Shown here: piece by piece, positions 27,101-34,616 of the stretch
Layout of the letters: each line of letters starts with the position of its first letter
How positions within the stretch are numbered: the first letter of the stretch is position 1
NCBI RefSeq assembly: GCF_003143775.1
Contig: NZ_QFRJ01000014.1
Location: 24,918 to 88,917 of the forward strand
DNA from: Brumimicrobium oceani
Lineage (GTDB): Bacteria; Bacteroidota; Bacteroidia; Flavobacteriales_D; Crocinitomicaceae
DNA: 64,000 bases
Direction: 5' to 3'
Translations under genes and position numbers: made by a program
Notes under the pieces: model-generated
The model's database searches: none
What the model was told of the DNA's origin: nothing
Seen by the model: the letters and a program-made list of their open reading frames with translations, nothing else

Positions 27101-27120
27101 GCCCTAATAGGGCAAGCCTA

Positions 27121-28428
27121 CTAAACCAACATCATCATTGGGTTTTCCATGTACGATTTAAACGTATTCAAGAATTCCGCTCCTGTAACACCATCAACCA
27201 CACGGTGGTCACATGAAAGTGTTACTCGCATAACATTGCCTGGAACAACTTGTCCGTCTTTTACGACAGGGACTTGTTTAATTCCTCCAATTGCTAAAAT
27301 ACAACTGTCTGGCGGATTAATAATCGCTGTGAATTCTTCAATATTATACATTCCTAAGTTAGAAATTGTAAATGTATTTCCTTCCCAATCTTGAGGTTGT
27401 AATTTCTTTTCTTTTGCTTTTTTGGCGTATTCTCTTACTTCAGCACCAATTTCCATTAGTCCTTTGGTGTCAGCGAAACGCACTACAGGAACCAGTAAAC
27501 CTTCTTCTACAGCTACAGCTACTCCGATATTTACATGGTCATATTTTCTGATTTTGTCTCCTAACCAGGCGCTATTTACTTTAGGATGCTTTTTCAATGC
27601 AACGGCGCAGGCTTTTATAACCATATCGTTGAATGAAATACGGATGTCGTCGTTTGCATTTACTGCTTTACGCTGTGCAATTGCGTTATCCATGTCAATA
27701 TCTAGGGTTAAGTAGAAATGAGGTGCAGTAAATTTGCTTTCCGCTAAACGTTTTGCAATTGTTTTACGCATTTGAGAAACGTTCTCATCTGTGTAAGATT
27801 CTGTTAAGGCTGAACCAGCGCTTTTTCCTGCTGGAGATTTCGCGCTGTTTTGAGGTTTTTCTGATGGTTTGTAATTTTCAATATCGCGTTTAACGATTCG
27901 ACCATTTTCCCCAGATCCTTGAACATCAGATAGATCAATGTTTTTATCTTCCGCTAATTTTTTAGCCAAAGGCGAAGCGAAAATTCTCTCTCCATCTCCT
28001 CCTTGTGATGATGCAGTTTCTTTTGGTGAATTGTCAGAAGATTTATCAGCTACTGGCTTTTTTTCTTCTTTCTTCTCTTCTTTTTCCTCTACTTTCGCTT
28101 CCTTTTCTACAGGTTCTTCATTCCCTTCATCGGAAGGTGCAGAGTCATCTCCTTTTTTTGCGTCGGCGATAATTTGATCTACGTCATCTCCTTCTTCTCC
28201 GATAATTGCAAGAATATCGTTTACTGGTGCAGTTTCTCCTTTGTCAATTCCGATATATAAGAGTTTTCCGTCATAGAAAGATTCAAACTCCATTGTTGCT
28301 TTATCTGTTTCGATTTCAGCAAGTAATTCACCTGATTCTACATCGTCTCCAACTTTTTTGTGCCATTCTGCAACGACACCTTCCGTCATCGTATCCGATA
28401 ATTTTGGCATTAAAATAACTTCAGCCAT
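27121..28428 (-). CDS. Pyruvate dehydrogenase E2, dihydrolipoyllysine acetyltransferase
   Basis: A 435-residue core subunit of a 2-oxoacid dehydrogenase complex. It has a single lipoyl domain (1-80) with the lipoylated Lys in ETDKATMEFES, an acidic/Lys-rich Pro-containing linker (about 85-145), a peripheral-subunit-binding domain (FASPLAKKLAEDKNIDLSDV, about 150-185), and a catalytic acyltransferase domain (about 215-435) with the active His in SCDHRVVDGVTGAEF. Many Bacteroidota E2 proteins have two lipoyl domains; this one has one. It is 14 bp downstream of the E1-alpha gene, so acetyl-CoA formation from pyruvate is the likely reaction. E1-beta and E3 are not in the window. Confidence 0.93.
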   Translation of the reverse strand: MAEVILMPKLSDTMTEGVVAEWHKKVGDDVESGELLAEIETDKATMEFESFYDGKLLYIGIDKGETAPVNDILAIIGEEGDDVDQIIADAKKGDDSAPSDEGNEEPVEKEAKVEEKEEKKEEKKPVADKSSDNSPKETASSQGGDGERIFASPLAKKLAEDKNIDLSDVQGSGENGRIVKRDIENYKPSEKPQNSAKSPAGKSAGSALTESYTDENVSQMRKTIAKRLAESKFTAPHFYLTLDIDMDNAIAQRKAVNANDDIRISFNDMVIKACAVALKKHPKVNSAWLGDKIRKYDHVNIGVAVAVEEGLLVPVVRFADTKGLMEIGAEVREYAKKAKEKKLQPQDWEGNTFTISNLGMYNIEEFTAIINPPDSCILAIGGIKQVPVVKDGQVVPGNVMRVTLSCDHRVVDGVTGAEFLNTFKSYMENPMMMLV

Positions 28429-28442
28429 TGTTCTTTCGTTTT

Positions 28443-29495
28443 TTAGTATTCTTTAATAAATGGGTAATCCTCAGATTTGTATACATCCTTGTATAATTCA
28501 TCTTTTGTTGGGTAATCTGAATTTTCAGCAAACTCAATTGCTTCTTTTATTTCGTTTGCTACCCAGTCTTGAATTTCCTTTATTTCCTCTTCCGTTAGGT
28601 AAGAATTGTCTTTGATCACTTTTAAGCAGTGCTCAATTGGATCTTTAGACTGATATTCTTTCACCTCATCTTTCGTTCTGTATTTTTGAGGATCAGACAT
28701 TGAATGTCCTTTGTAACGGTATGTTTTAATGTCTAGTAATGTTGGACCGTCTCCTTTACGAGCGCGTTCTGCAGCCATTGAAATAGCTTCGTGCACGTCT
28801 TCAGGTGACATTCCATTTACAGAGAAAGAAGGCATTTCGTAAGAAGAACCTAATTTCTTTAAATCCATCACGTTTGTTGTTCTTTCTACAGAAGTTCCCA
28901 TCGCGTAATTGTTGTTCTCTACAATGAAAATTACGGGCAACTTCCATAGCATTGCCATGTTGAATGTTTCATGAAGTGCTCCTTGACGTGCTGCTCCATC
29001 TCCAAAAGATACCATGGTCACATTGTCTGTTCCTTTGTATTTCTCAGCAAATGCAACACCCGCTCCCATTGGAATTTGCGCTCCAACGATTCCGTGACCT
29101 CCCATGAAGTTTTTTTCTTTGTCAAAAAAGTGCATTGATCCACCTTTTCCTTTTGAAATCCCGGTTTGACGACCGTAAAGCTCAGCCATTAATGGACGAA
29201 CATCCGTTCCTAATCCAATTGGGTGCGCATGATCGCGGTATGCAGTCATATGGAAATCTGTTGGTTTTGTAGCACTTACAGTACCCGCTACAACAGCTTC
29301 TTGACCTATATATAAGTGACAAAATCCTCCAAATTTTTGTTGGATATATAATTGTCCAGCCTTCTCTTCAAATTTTCGCATCAAAAGCATATCCTTATAC
29401 CATTTGATATAAGTTTCTTTTGAAAACTTTTGTTTTTTTGAAGCTGTTTCCTTTTTAGTGGTTTTTGTTGGCTTTTCTGATGATTTTGCTGCCAT
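28443..29495 (-). CDS. pdhA: Pyruvate dehydrogenase E1 component, alpha subunit
   Basis: A 350-residue thiamine-diphosphate enzyme subunit. The TPP-binding motif runs from GDGAARQGALHETFNMA to VENNNYAMGT (GDG...NN). The phosphorylation-loop region of eukaryotic homologues is seen as YRYKGHSMSDPQKYRT, and QQKFGGFCHLYIGQEA is a conserved early block. The first 25 residues are a Lys/Thr-rich extension (KPTKTTKKETASKKQKF) before the usual start of the family at FSKETYIKWYKDML, so either the true N-terminus has a basic tail or a later start is used. It heads a two-gene operon with E2; the beta subunit must be encoded elsewhere. Confidence 0.93.
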   Translation of the reverse strand: MAAKSSEKPTKTTKKETASKKQKFSKETYIKWYKDMLLMRKFEEKAGQLYIQQKFGGFCHLYIGQEAVVAGTVSATKPTDFHMTAYRDHAHPIGLGTDVRPLMAELYGRQTGISKGKGGSMHFFDKEKNFMGGHGIVGAQIPMGAGVAFAEKYKGTDNVTMVSFGDGAARQGALHETFNMAMLWKLPVIFIVENNNYAMGTSVERTTNVMDLKKLGSSYEMPSFSVNGMSPEDVHEAISMAAERARKGDGPTLLDIKTYRYKGHSMSDPQKYRTKDEVKEYQSKDPIEHCLKVIKDNSYLTEEEIKEIQDWVANEIKEAIEFAENSDYPTKDELYKDVYKSEDYPFIKEY

Positions 29496-29765
29496 AGTTT
29501 AATACAGTTTAATTCGAATAGACAAATATAGAATTTATATTTTTTTAAAGTAGGTATTCCATTAAGAGAATTCCCGAAAATCTTTACTGGGGTATGCAAG
29601 ATTACTAAGTATTACTTTACCCTTGAACAGAAAGCGTTAAAGACAAGGCAGGTGATGCTTTTAAACGCTAGAGTTTATTCTCAATAAATGCGTTGTGCTG
29701 AGTCAGTCGATGGGACGGCAATTTAAAACAAGCATAACGCCGTATTTGAAGTTTTCTATTAAAGA

Positions 29766-30239
29766 TTATTTGCTCCCAAAAATAAAAGGCAGCAACTGAT
29801 GAACTCCCTCAAAAACTAATATACTGCCATCACCATTTTTCATTATAATTTCGAATGGTTTACCTTGAATTTCAGTGTATTCAGCCATAGCTTGTCTGCA
29901 ACCACCGCAAGGTGTGAAAAATTCATCTGGATTTATTAATTCACCTGCACAGGCAATGGCTAAAATTTTTATTCCCTGATCTTTCTGTTGTGCGCCGTAG
30001 GAAAAAAGTGCAACACGCTCTGCACATAATCCAGTTGGATATGCTTTGTTTTCTTGGTTACTCCCCAAGACTAAAGTATCGTCGTTTAACAAAAGAGACG
30101 CACCAACCTTAAAATGTGAATAAGGAGCATAAGCCTTCTGGGTAGCTTTTTCAGCGCCATCCAACGCTTTCTTTTGATCTTCATTTAACTCTTCAACTGA
30201 GGCTAAATGATGGTATGAGAATTTGAATTCTTTTTTCAT
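29766..30239 (-). CDS. cdd: Cytidine deaminase
   Basis: A 157-residue zinc enzyme that deaminates cytidine and deoxycytidine in pyrimidine salvage. Zinc ligands and the catalytic Glu are in the two signatures TGLCAERVALF and PCGGCRQAMAEY. The YAPYSHFKVGASLL segment is the substrate-binding part of the family. It is of the small homotetrameric type (one domain), with a slightly long N-terminus. It stands alone, about 270 bp from E1-alpha and 290 bp from the next lipoprotein gene, so probably has its own promoter. Confidence 0.95.
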   Translation of the reverse strand: MKKEFKFSYHHLASVEELNEDQKKALDGAEKATQKAYAPYSHFKVGASLLLNDDTLVLGSNQENKAYPTGLCAERVALFSYGAQQKDQGIKILAIACAGELINPDEFFTPCGGCRQAMAEYTEIQGKPFEIIMKNGDGSILVFEGVHQLLPFIFGSK

Positions 30240-30525
30240 ATTGAGTTATATTATACCATTTTTACAAATGAGTATATCTTTTGTTTGGTAAATACCGACT
30301 CAGTAGATCGTAGTTCAAATACAGTAATTCGCTGTGATAAATACAAAGCCTCCTCGGTATGTATCCATACTCAGTTTACATTGCCTTGTATGGGATGCTA
30401 AAATAGTAGGATTATCCTAAGTGTTAGCCATTAGTTTGCTTTTTTATCATAAAAAGTACAAAAAGAAGCTTGTTTTGAATGGAAAGGACAACGCGAAAGA
30501 AATAAAAGTGATTTTGAAGGATGAA

Positions 30526-30909
30526 TTATTCTTTGATCAATTTTAACTCCATTAAATCACTTGCATTCTTGGTTTTAACTTGACATGTATACCGGTCTTT
30601 TCCGATCTCAACAATTTCTGCACTAATTTTTTGGCCAACCATGTCGTTAAACTCTTCTGGAGCATTCTTAAATTCTTCATAGGTAAGGATATATTTACAA
30701 TCTGAAACCCATTCGATTGAAGTGTGCGCTTCAATTTTCGTTTCTGAGTTGATTTCAACTTGGGTGTTTTCTGTTCGAATTATTCTAATATGATTAGATT
30801 CTGGTGCAGTATATTCGAAAGTTCCAGTGCGAAAATCTGAACATGTCTGTTTTTCTGGGGTACACGAAATAACTAAAAGTAAAATCGAAATGTACATCAA
30901 GCTCTTCAT
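30526..30909 (-). CDS. Small lipoprotein, Flavobacteriia-type
   Basis: A 127-residue predicted lipoprotein: MKSLMYISILLLVISC, with Cys16 as the lipidation site. The mature part contains CSDFRTGTFEYTAP, EWVSDCKYILTYEEF and a KISAEIVEIGKDRYTCQV strand, a pattern I recall from small exported proteins in Flavobacteriia that are sometimes misannotated as topoisomerase IV. Two further Cys residues could form a disulfide. Function is unknown. Neighbours are cdd and another small exported protein; nothing links it to an operon. Confidence 0.7.
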   Translation of the reverse strand: MKSLMYISILLLVISCTPEKQTCSDFRTGTFEYTAPESNHIRIIRTENTQVEINSETKIEAHTSIEWVSDCKYILTYEEFKNAPEEFNDMVGQKISAEIVEIGKDRYTCQVKTKNASDLMELKLIKE

Positions 30910-31300
30910 ATAATTGATTTTAAATAAATTTAAATAATGGTGAGAGAATTAGATTCAAAATGAAGCGCTTATTCTCAATTGCTTTTAAAGTAAAATTAGA
31001 GAAAACAGATTCTTATATCGACGAAAAGGGGAGTTATTTAGAGGAGTAGTTTTTGATTTTTAACTTGTTGTGTGATGAAGGCCAGTCGCTGCGCTACTTT
31101 TGGGGAGATTTTTTAGGGTGTTAAAATACTGTAATTCTGAATTGCGGCGTATGTATTAAGCCCTTATTTTTAAATATAAATTAGCCCAATAAAAAGGAGT
31201 GAATTCTGTAAATTGTTGCTAGCTTCTCCAATGTAGCTCCAAAATTCGTAAAGGTTTTTAGTGATTTGTTCTTTCATTTGTGATTGGAATTTTTACAAAA
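30910..31300. other. Intergenic region
   Basis: No supported gene. A 29-codon plus-strand frame (30960-31049, start MKRLFSIAFKVKLEK) exists but has no ribosome-binding site and may be chance. No strong hairpin is visible. Confidence 0.35.
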
Positions 31301-31840
31301 TTAATAGGATTTAACCTTTACAATCGGATTATTCGTCCAAACACTTTCAATACAATCCCATCCAGCTCCAAACCAAATAGAGTTATCTTCCTCAATCATC
31401 AATTCATATTTATATTCGGGGTATTTTTCTTCGAATTTTAAATACCTATGAAGAGCTCTTCTTTTTAAATTGTATGCTGGGTTTCTTGATCGAGCAAAGG
31501 CAATAGGATAACCAATTGTTCCATTTTTGTTGCTCAAAAACTCCTCGTCTTCATCCAAAGTAAAGAATAAAACCTTATCACTTGCTAGCCATTTCCCGGT
31601 ATTTTTCCAAAAGGTAGCAAAATTACAATCGGGTTTTATTTGAATGTGCCAAGTCATTCGATAAGTTGAATCGGGATTCAGAAAAAGTTCTGCTTTCATA
31701 GAAATAGTGGTGTCTAGCTTTGTGTCAGGAATAGAATCAGTGCTAACTGTTCCGGTATAATAACCAGTGTATTTATCCATTTGCGCAGCTGATGTTTGAT
31801 AAAAGAAGATGACGAATAGAAATGTGAGAATGTATTTAAT
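31301..31840 (-). CDS. Exported protein with signal peptide but no canonical start codon
   Basis: From an internal ATG at 31780 the frame encodes 159 residues, but the codons before that ATG in the same frame spell a textbook signal peptide (KIIKYILTFLFVIFFYQ then TSAAQ), so the ATG is really the residue after the cleavage site. No ATG, GTG or TTG precedes the signal sequence before the in-frame TAA at 31856-31858. ATT at 31840 could serve as a rare start; alternatively a G has been lost from an original ATGAAAATC, which now reads ATAAAATC. The mature protein has no family I recognise (segments YTGYYTGTVSTD, KNTGKWLASDKVLFF and WFGAGWDCIESVW). It directly follows the broken RhuM gene. Confidence 0.55.
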   Translation of the reverse strand: MKYILTFLFVIFFYQTSAAQMDKYTGYYTGTVSTDSIPDTKLDTTISMKAELFLNPDSTYRMTWHIQIKPDCNFATFWKNTGKWLASDKVLFFTLDEDEEFLSNKNGTIGYPIAFARSRNPAYNLKRRALHRYLKFEEKYPEYKYELMIEEDNSIWFGAGWDCIESVWTNNPIVKVKSY

Positions 31841-31876
31841 GATTTTATTTTTTGTTTAAAATTCGTTTTTTAGTTT

Positions 31877-32107
31877 TTAATCTTTGCCATCTGAGGCAGT
31901 TGTTAAGTAATCCTTAATAACTGAATTCTTTTCTAACTCTCCGTCTTTCAGTATGTTTGATATGTGTATACTGATGTTTGGTACAGAGGTGGTAAAAAGT
32001 TCTGCTAGCTGATTTCGGTTGTTCCTAATATTGCCGTTTTTGGCGCATAATGAGACCGTTGCTTTTTCATCAGCGGTTTTATAGACAATGATATTAGTGT
32101 TGTCCAT
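31877..32107 (-). pseudogene. RhuM-family protein, N-terminal fragment
   Basis: The 76 codons match the start of RhuM (virulence-associated/toxin-like) proteins as I know them: NIIVYKTADEKATVSL, NRNQLAELFTTSVPNISIHISN, ILKDGELEKNSVIKDYLTTASDGK. Full proteins run to roughly 330 residues. Here a TAA follows GKD, where the family continues with Tyr, and the DNA after it (KLKNEF, then another stop) no longer resembles RhuM. The coding sequence is therefore truncated near codon 76. It lies just downstream of the mobile mystery protein pair in the same direction, part of the same accessory island. Confidence 0.75.
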
Positions 32108-32199
32108 TCCGATTACTTAGTGAAAGTTTAAAATTACGGAATTTGTTTGTAAAAGGGAAGTGGAGGTGCTTGCTTTACGAATGAAATTTACCGTTTAAT

Positions 32200-32796
32200 T
32201 CAACTCCTAGCAAACTCAATTAAAGGATTTATAATGCACTTATCAGCTTCTCTCAAAGTATCTATGTATCTTTTTCTAGTTTCATTCGCTTTAACCATAT
32301 TTGATCTGCTCCAAGTAAATACTTCTTGACTGAAAATGGATTCAATTATTATGTCAGCTATTAGCCGTGAATGTCTTCCGTTCCCATTGGGAAAGCAGTG
32401 AATAGATACAATTCTGTGTTTAAAACGTATGGCGATTTCATCTGGTGAAAATGTTTGGAATTCTATCCAAAATTTAGTATCATCGATGAGAATTTTCAAG
32501 GAAGAACTGACAAGAGTCCAGTCAGTTCCAATGTTTTTATTGGATTTCCTAAACTCTCCCGCCCACTTCCAAACTTCACCATACATTTTCTTGTGGAGAT
32601 CCTTGATAAATTTTTCTGTGAGAATAGTTTCGCCTTTCAACTTCTTCCGGATAGTCCATCCTACGGCCTTTTCAATATTCAATTGCTCAAATTGATCTAA
32701 CTCTCCTTGGGTTGTGATTGACTTTATTTTCAATCCTTCTTTTTCAGTTTCATCTAAAGGAGTTTGACCATCTGCGTAGTTTAGTTCTAGTCCCAT
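32200..32796 (-). CDS. Mobile mystery protein B (Fic/DOC-fold)
   Basis: A 198-residue Fic-domain protein of the mobile mystery protein B type, which is consistently paired with protein A. The N-terminal DGQTPLDETEKEGL and the helix EQLNIEKAVGW are characteristic. The Fic active-site motif is HCFPNGNGRHSRL (consensus HxFx[D/E]GNGRxxR): the catalytic His and GNGR anion hole are intact, and Asn replaces the acidic residue. Preceding it is the flap-like KKMYGEVWKWAGEFR. The protein may AMPylate or otherwise nucleotidylate a target; this is family-level inference. It overlaps the 3' end of the protein A gene by 10 bp, so the two are translationally coupled. Confidence 0.9.
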   Translation of the reverse strand: MGLELNYADGQTPLDETEKEGLKIKSITTQGELDQFEQLNIEKAVGWTIRKKLKGETILTEKFIKDLHKKMYGEVWKWAGEFRKSNKNIGTDWTLVSSSLKILIDDTKFWIEFQTFSPDEIAIRFKHRIVSIHCFPNGNGRHSRLIADIIIESIFSQEVFTWSRSNMVKANETRKRYIDTLREADKCIINPLIEFARS

Positions 32797-33248
32797 AATG
32801 ATTTATTTAATTCGCGCTTAAATTCTTCTGCTAATTCTTCGATGTTTTTCCCAATTTTGTCACCATAAATAGCCTGATCTTCTAGTGCCATATTGTGATT
32901 TGTTCTTAACACTATTTTTGCAGCTAAATCTCTTGCTTTTCTCTCAATTAAATTCTCAATCGATCCATCTTTAGGCACGAATCCATAAACCAACTTTAAA
33001 TCCATAGCTTCGCCAATATCCTTTAATGTATTTAAAGAAATGGAACCTTTCGCTTCGCTGTCTTCGAGGTGCTTAACGCCCTGTCTCGATATTCCTAGTT
33101 TCTCCCCAAGTTGAGCCAAAGTCATATTCAAAGATTTTCTTATCACTGAAATCCAGCCAGTTTCTGGAACAATGACGCTTTTTACCTTTTGGAAAGGCGC
33201 AATTTTATTGTCTGTCTGCTCGACTAGAAGATTCTTGTTATTTCTCAT
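32787..33248 (-). CDS. Mobile mystery protein A (XRE-type HTH)
   Basis: A 153-residue DNA-binding protein of the mobile mystery protein A type. An HTH of the XRE class spans about residues 34-90 (GWISVIRKSLNMTLAQLGEKLG, recognition helix SRQGVKHLEDSE), followed by TLKDIGEAMDLKLVYGFVP, and a helical C-terminal part with MALEDQA that is typical of the family. It precedes and overlaps the Fic gene, as toxin-antitoxin operons do. A strictly phased array of dyads starts one base upstream of its ATG (33249-33400), making autoregulation by this protein the simplest model. Confidence 0.9.
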   Translation of the reverse strand: MRNNKNLLVEQTDNKIAPFQKVKSVIVPETGWISVIRKSLNMTLAQLGEKLGISRQGVKHLEDSEAKGSISLNTLKDIGEAMDLKLVYGFVPKDGSIENLIERKARDLAAKIVLRTNHNMALEDQAIYGDKIGKNIEELAEEFKRELNKSLWD

Positions 33249-33400
33249 GGTGTAAAGTTTTTAATTGACTTAATTGTGTTTTTGTAAATCTTTAGGTTTA
33301 CAAACAAATAAAAATGTAAAGTAAATATATTACAAAATTATTAAAAAGTAAAGAGTTATGTGTACAAATTTTAATTTTTGTAAAGATTATATTTTACAAA
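33249..33400. promoter_or_regulatory. Array of 32-bp-phased dyad operators upstream of mobile mystery protein A
   Basis: Four dyads have identical geometry, an 8-bp half site, 8-bp spacer and 8-bp half site: 33281-33304 (TTTGTAAA/TTTACAAA), 33313-33336 (AATGTAAA/ATTACAAA), 33345-33368 (AAAGTAAA/TGTACAAA) and 33377-33400 (TTTGTAAA/TTTACAAA). Their starts are exactly 32 bp apart. A fifth left half (GGTGTAAA, 33249-33256) is in register next to the start codon, with a degenerate right half. The invariant core is GTAAA...TACAAA. Spacers between dyads are unrelated in sequence, so this is selected binding geometry and not a simple tandem duplication. Confidence 0.8.
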
Positions 33401-33584
33401 ATTGGCTTTTTTAGTTTGTTGTCGGTTGTTGGCGGAAATGTTGTGTGGTTTGATATTCGCCTCTATCAGCTTTTGTTTTAAGTTTATTAATTGTATTATA
33501 TTTTACTTAGACGTTCTTTTGAAAAGTTCGAAATCCTGAAATCCACGCAGCAATAATCACAGTTACAGATTTCAAATAACGCAA
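33401..33584. other. Intergenic region between the two HTH modules
   Basis: No gene seen. The stretch around 33520-33580 is downstream of the antitoxin-like gene and may hold its 3' end signals, but no strong terminator hairpin is visible. Confidence 0.3.
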
Positions 33585-33980
33585 CTATATTTTTAAATCC
33601 TTCTTCCTAAACCGTCTGCTCTCCTTTATTTCCCTAGAAATCTCCTCCGCGGATTTCTCCGAACCAAAAGCTCCAAAAGATTTATAAAAATCTTGTTCAT
33701 CCAAATTAATAAGTTCAATTCCCAATGCTTCTTGAATGTCAAATAAAGTGTCGTGCGTAAAATTGTGAGTTCCCGAAAACCATTTTGTGGCAACAGAAGC
33801 ATTTTTTTGTCCTGTGGCTTCAAGTAATTTCTTTCGGTTCCAACCTTTAGCTTTCATGGCATCTTCAATTTTTGCAGCCAAAAGCATTTTTGTCCTGATT
33901 CTTTTTTCTTCTATTGGAGATGTAGATTGTAATATTTCATCAATTTGTGAACTGTTGTGTTTTTCTTGTTTAGTCTTCAT
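33585..33980 (-). CDS. XRE-type HTH protein, probable antitoxin
   Basis: A 131-residue protein with an HTH of the XRE class in the middle (about 38-92: AKIEDAMKAKGWNRKKLLEATG, SVATKWFSGTHNFTHDTLFDIQEALG). The N-terminal 30 residues are polar and the C-terminal tail is strongly charged (EEISREIKESRRFRKKD), as in many HigA-type antitoxins. It overlaps the 3' end of the upstream gene (33970-34473) by 11 bp. The order, toxin-like gene first and HTH second, is that of higBA modules. The pairing is inferred from position and size, not from a known family match. Confidence 0.65.
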   Translation of the reverse strand: MKTKQEKHNSSQIDEILQSTSPIEEKRIRTKMLLAAKIEDAMKAKGWNRKKLLEATGQKNASVATKWFSGTHNFTHDTLFDIQEALGIELINLDEQDFYKSFGAFGSEKSAEEISREIKESRRFRKKDLKI

Positions 33981-34473
33981 AATCTTCTATTATTAGGTTC
34001 CCTTCAAAATCCATATAATCTGAGGAAAACGATAATTCGCCATGTTGCATACTTTCTTTTATTTTGGATGAAAGCCATCTTAAAATGTAGTTTTCTTTTT
34101 CTAATTTTTCATCATCTTGAAGTGCTCTTACATTCTTTGGTCCGCCACTACCAATAATAATTAATTCTGTTCCATATCTAATACAGTAAAGCCTTAACTT
34201 CTTATCTGGCGTGTCGTACAATGCGCAAACACCATCACCAGGAGCACCTTCTTTGGTTTTGAAATAACTTTCTCTTGCTCCAGTTTCATTTCCGATGATC
34301 TTTAAACGCAAAACTAAGGTTTTTATTTCACTTAAAAGTGAAGTTTTATTTTCTTTTATGAAAGAGTCGAAGAAAGATTCTTCAAAATTTCCTGATTCAT
34401 TCTCTGGGATTGCGCTATATATTGAAGCTTTTTCTCCGCTAAGTTTATCGATTTTAACTAGTTTATATTTCAT
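33970..34473 (-). CDS. HigB/RelE-like toxin candidate
   Basis: A 167-residue protein that immediately precedes and overlaps an HTH gene. The central segment, KLRLYCIRYGTELIIIGSGGPKN split as LRLYCIRYGTELIIIGSGG, followed by LQDDEKLEKENYILRWL, resembles the beta-hairpin and C-terminal region of Gp49/HigB-type mRNA interferases, in which a strand such as RLYYF and a GxxK segment recur. The N-terminal 50 residues are longer than usual for HigB. There is no signal peptide or membrane segment. I am fairly sure of a two-gene module and only moderately sure of the toxin family. It ends the accessory island next to purL. Confidence 0.5.
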   Translation of the reverse strand: MKYKLVKIDKLSGEKASIYSAIPENESGNFEESFFDSFIKENKTSLLSEIKTLVLRLKIIGNETGARESYFKTKEGAPGDGVCALYDTPDKKLRLYCIRYGTELIIIGSGGPKNVRALQDDEKLEKENYILRWLSSKIKESMQHGELSFSSDYMDFEGNLIIEDYED

Positions 34474-34564
34474 AATTAAGGTGGTTATATTGTTAATTCT
34501 TGAATTTAGGTCTATAATAAAGATAATGAAAAAATATAAACGGGCGACTTATTGTAGGAACAAA

Positions 34565-34594
34565 AAAAGGAGCTCCACTGCTGAAACTCCTTTT
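34565..34594 (-). terminator. Intrinsic terminator of purL
   Basis: AAAAGGAG (34565-34572) and CTCCTTTT (34587-34594) form an eight-base-pair stem; A/T runs flank it. It lies 23 bp downstream of the purL stop (minus strand). Confidence 0.6.
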
Positions 34595-34616
34595 AAATTA
34601 TGATATAAAATCTACT

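Noticed and set aside
31301..31780. Cytosolic protein starting at ATG 31780
   Set aside because: The codons directly upstream in frame encode a signal peptide with a cleavage site, so this ATG is internal.
33249..33400. CRISPR array or iteron origin
   Set aside because: The 32-bp pitch recalls CRISPR, but the conserved parts are two short half sites and not a full repeat, and no cas or replication gene is near. An operator array fits better.
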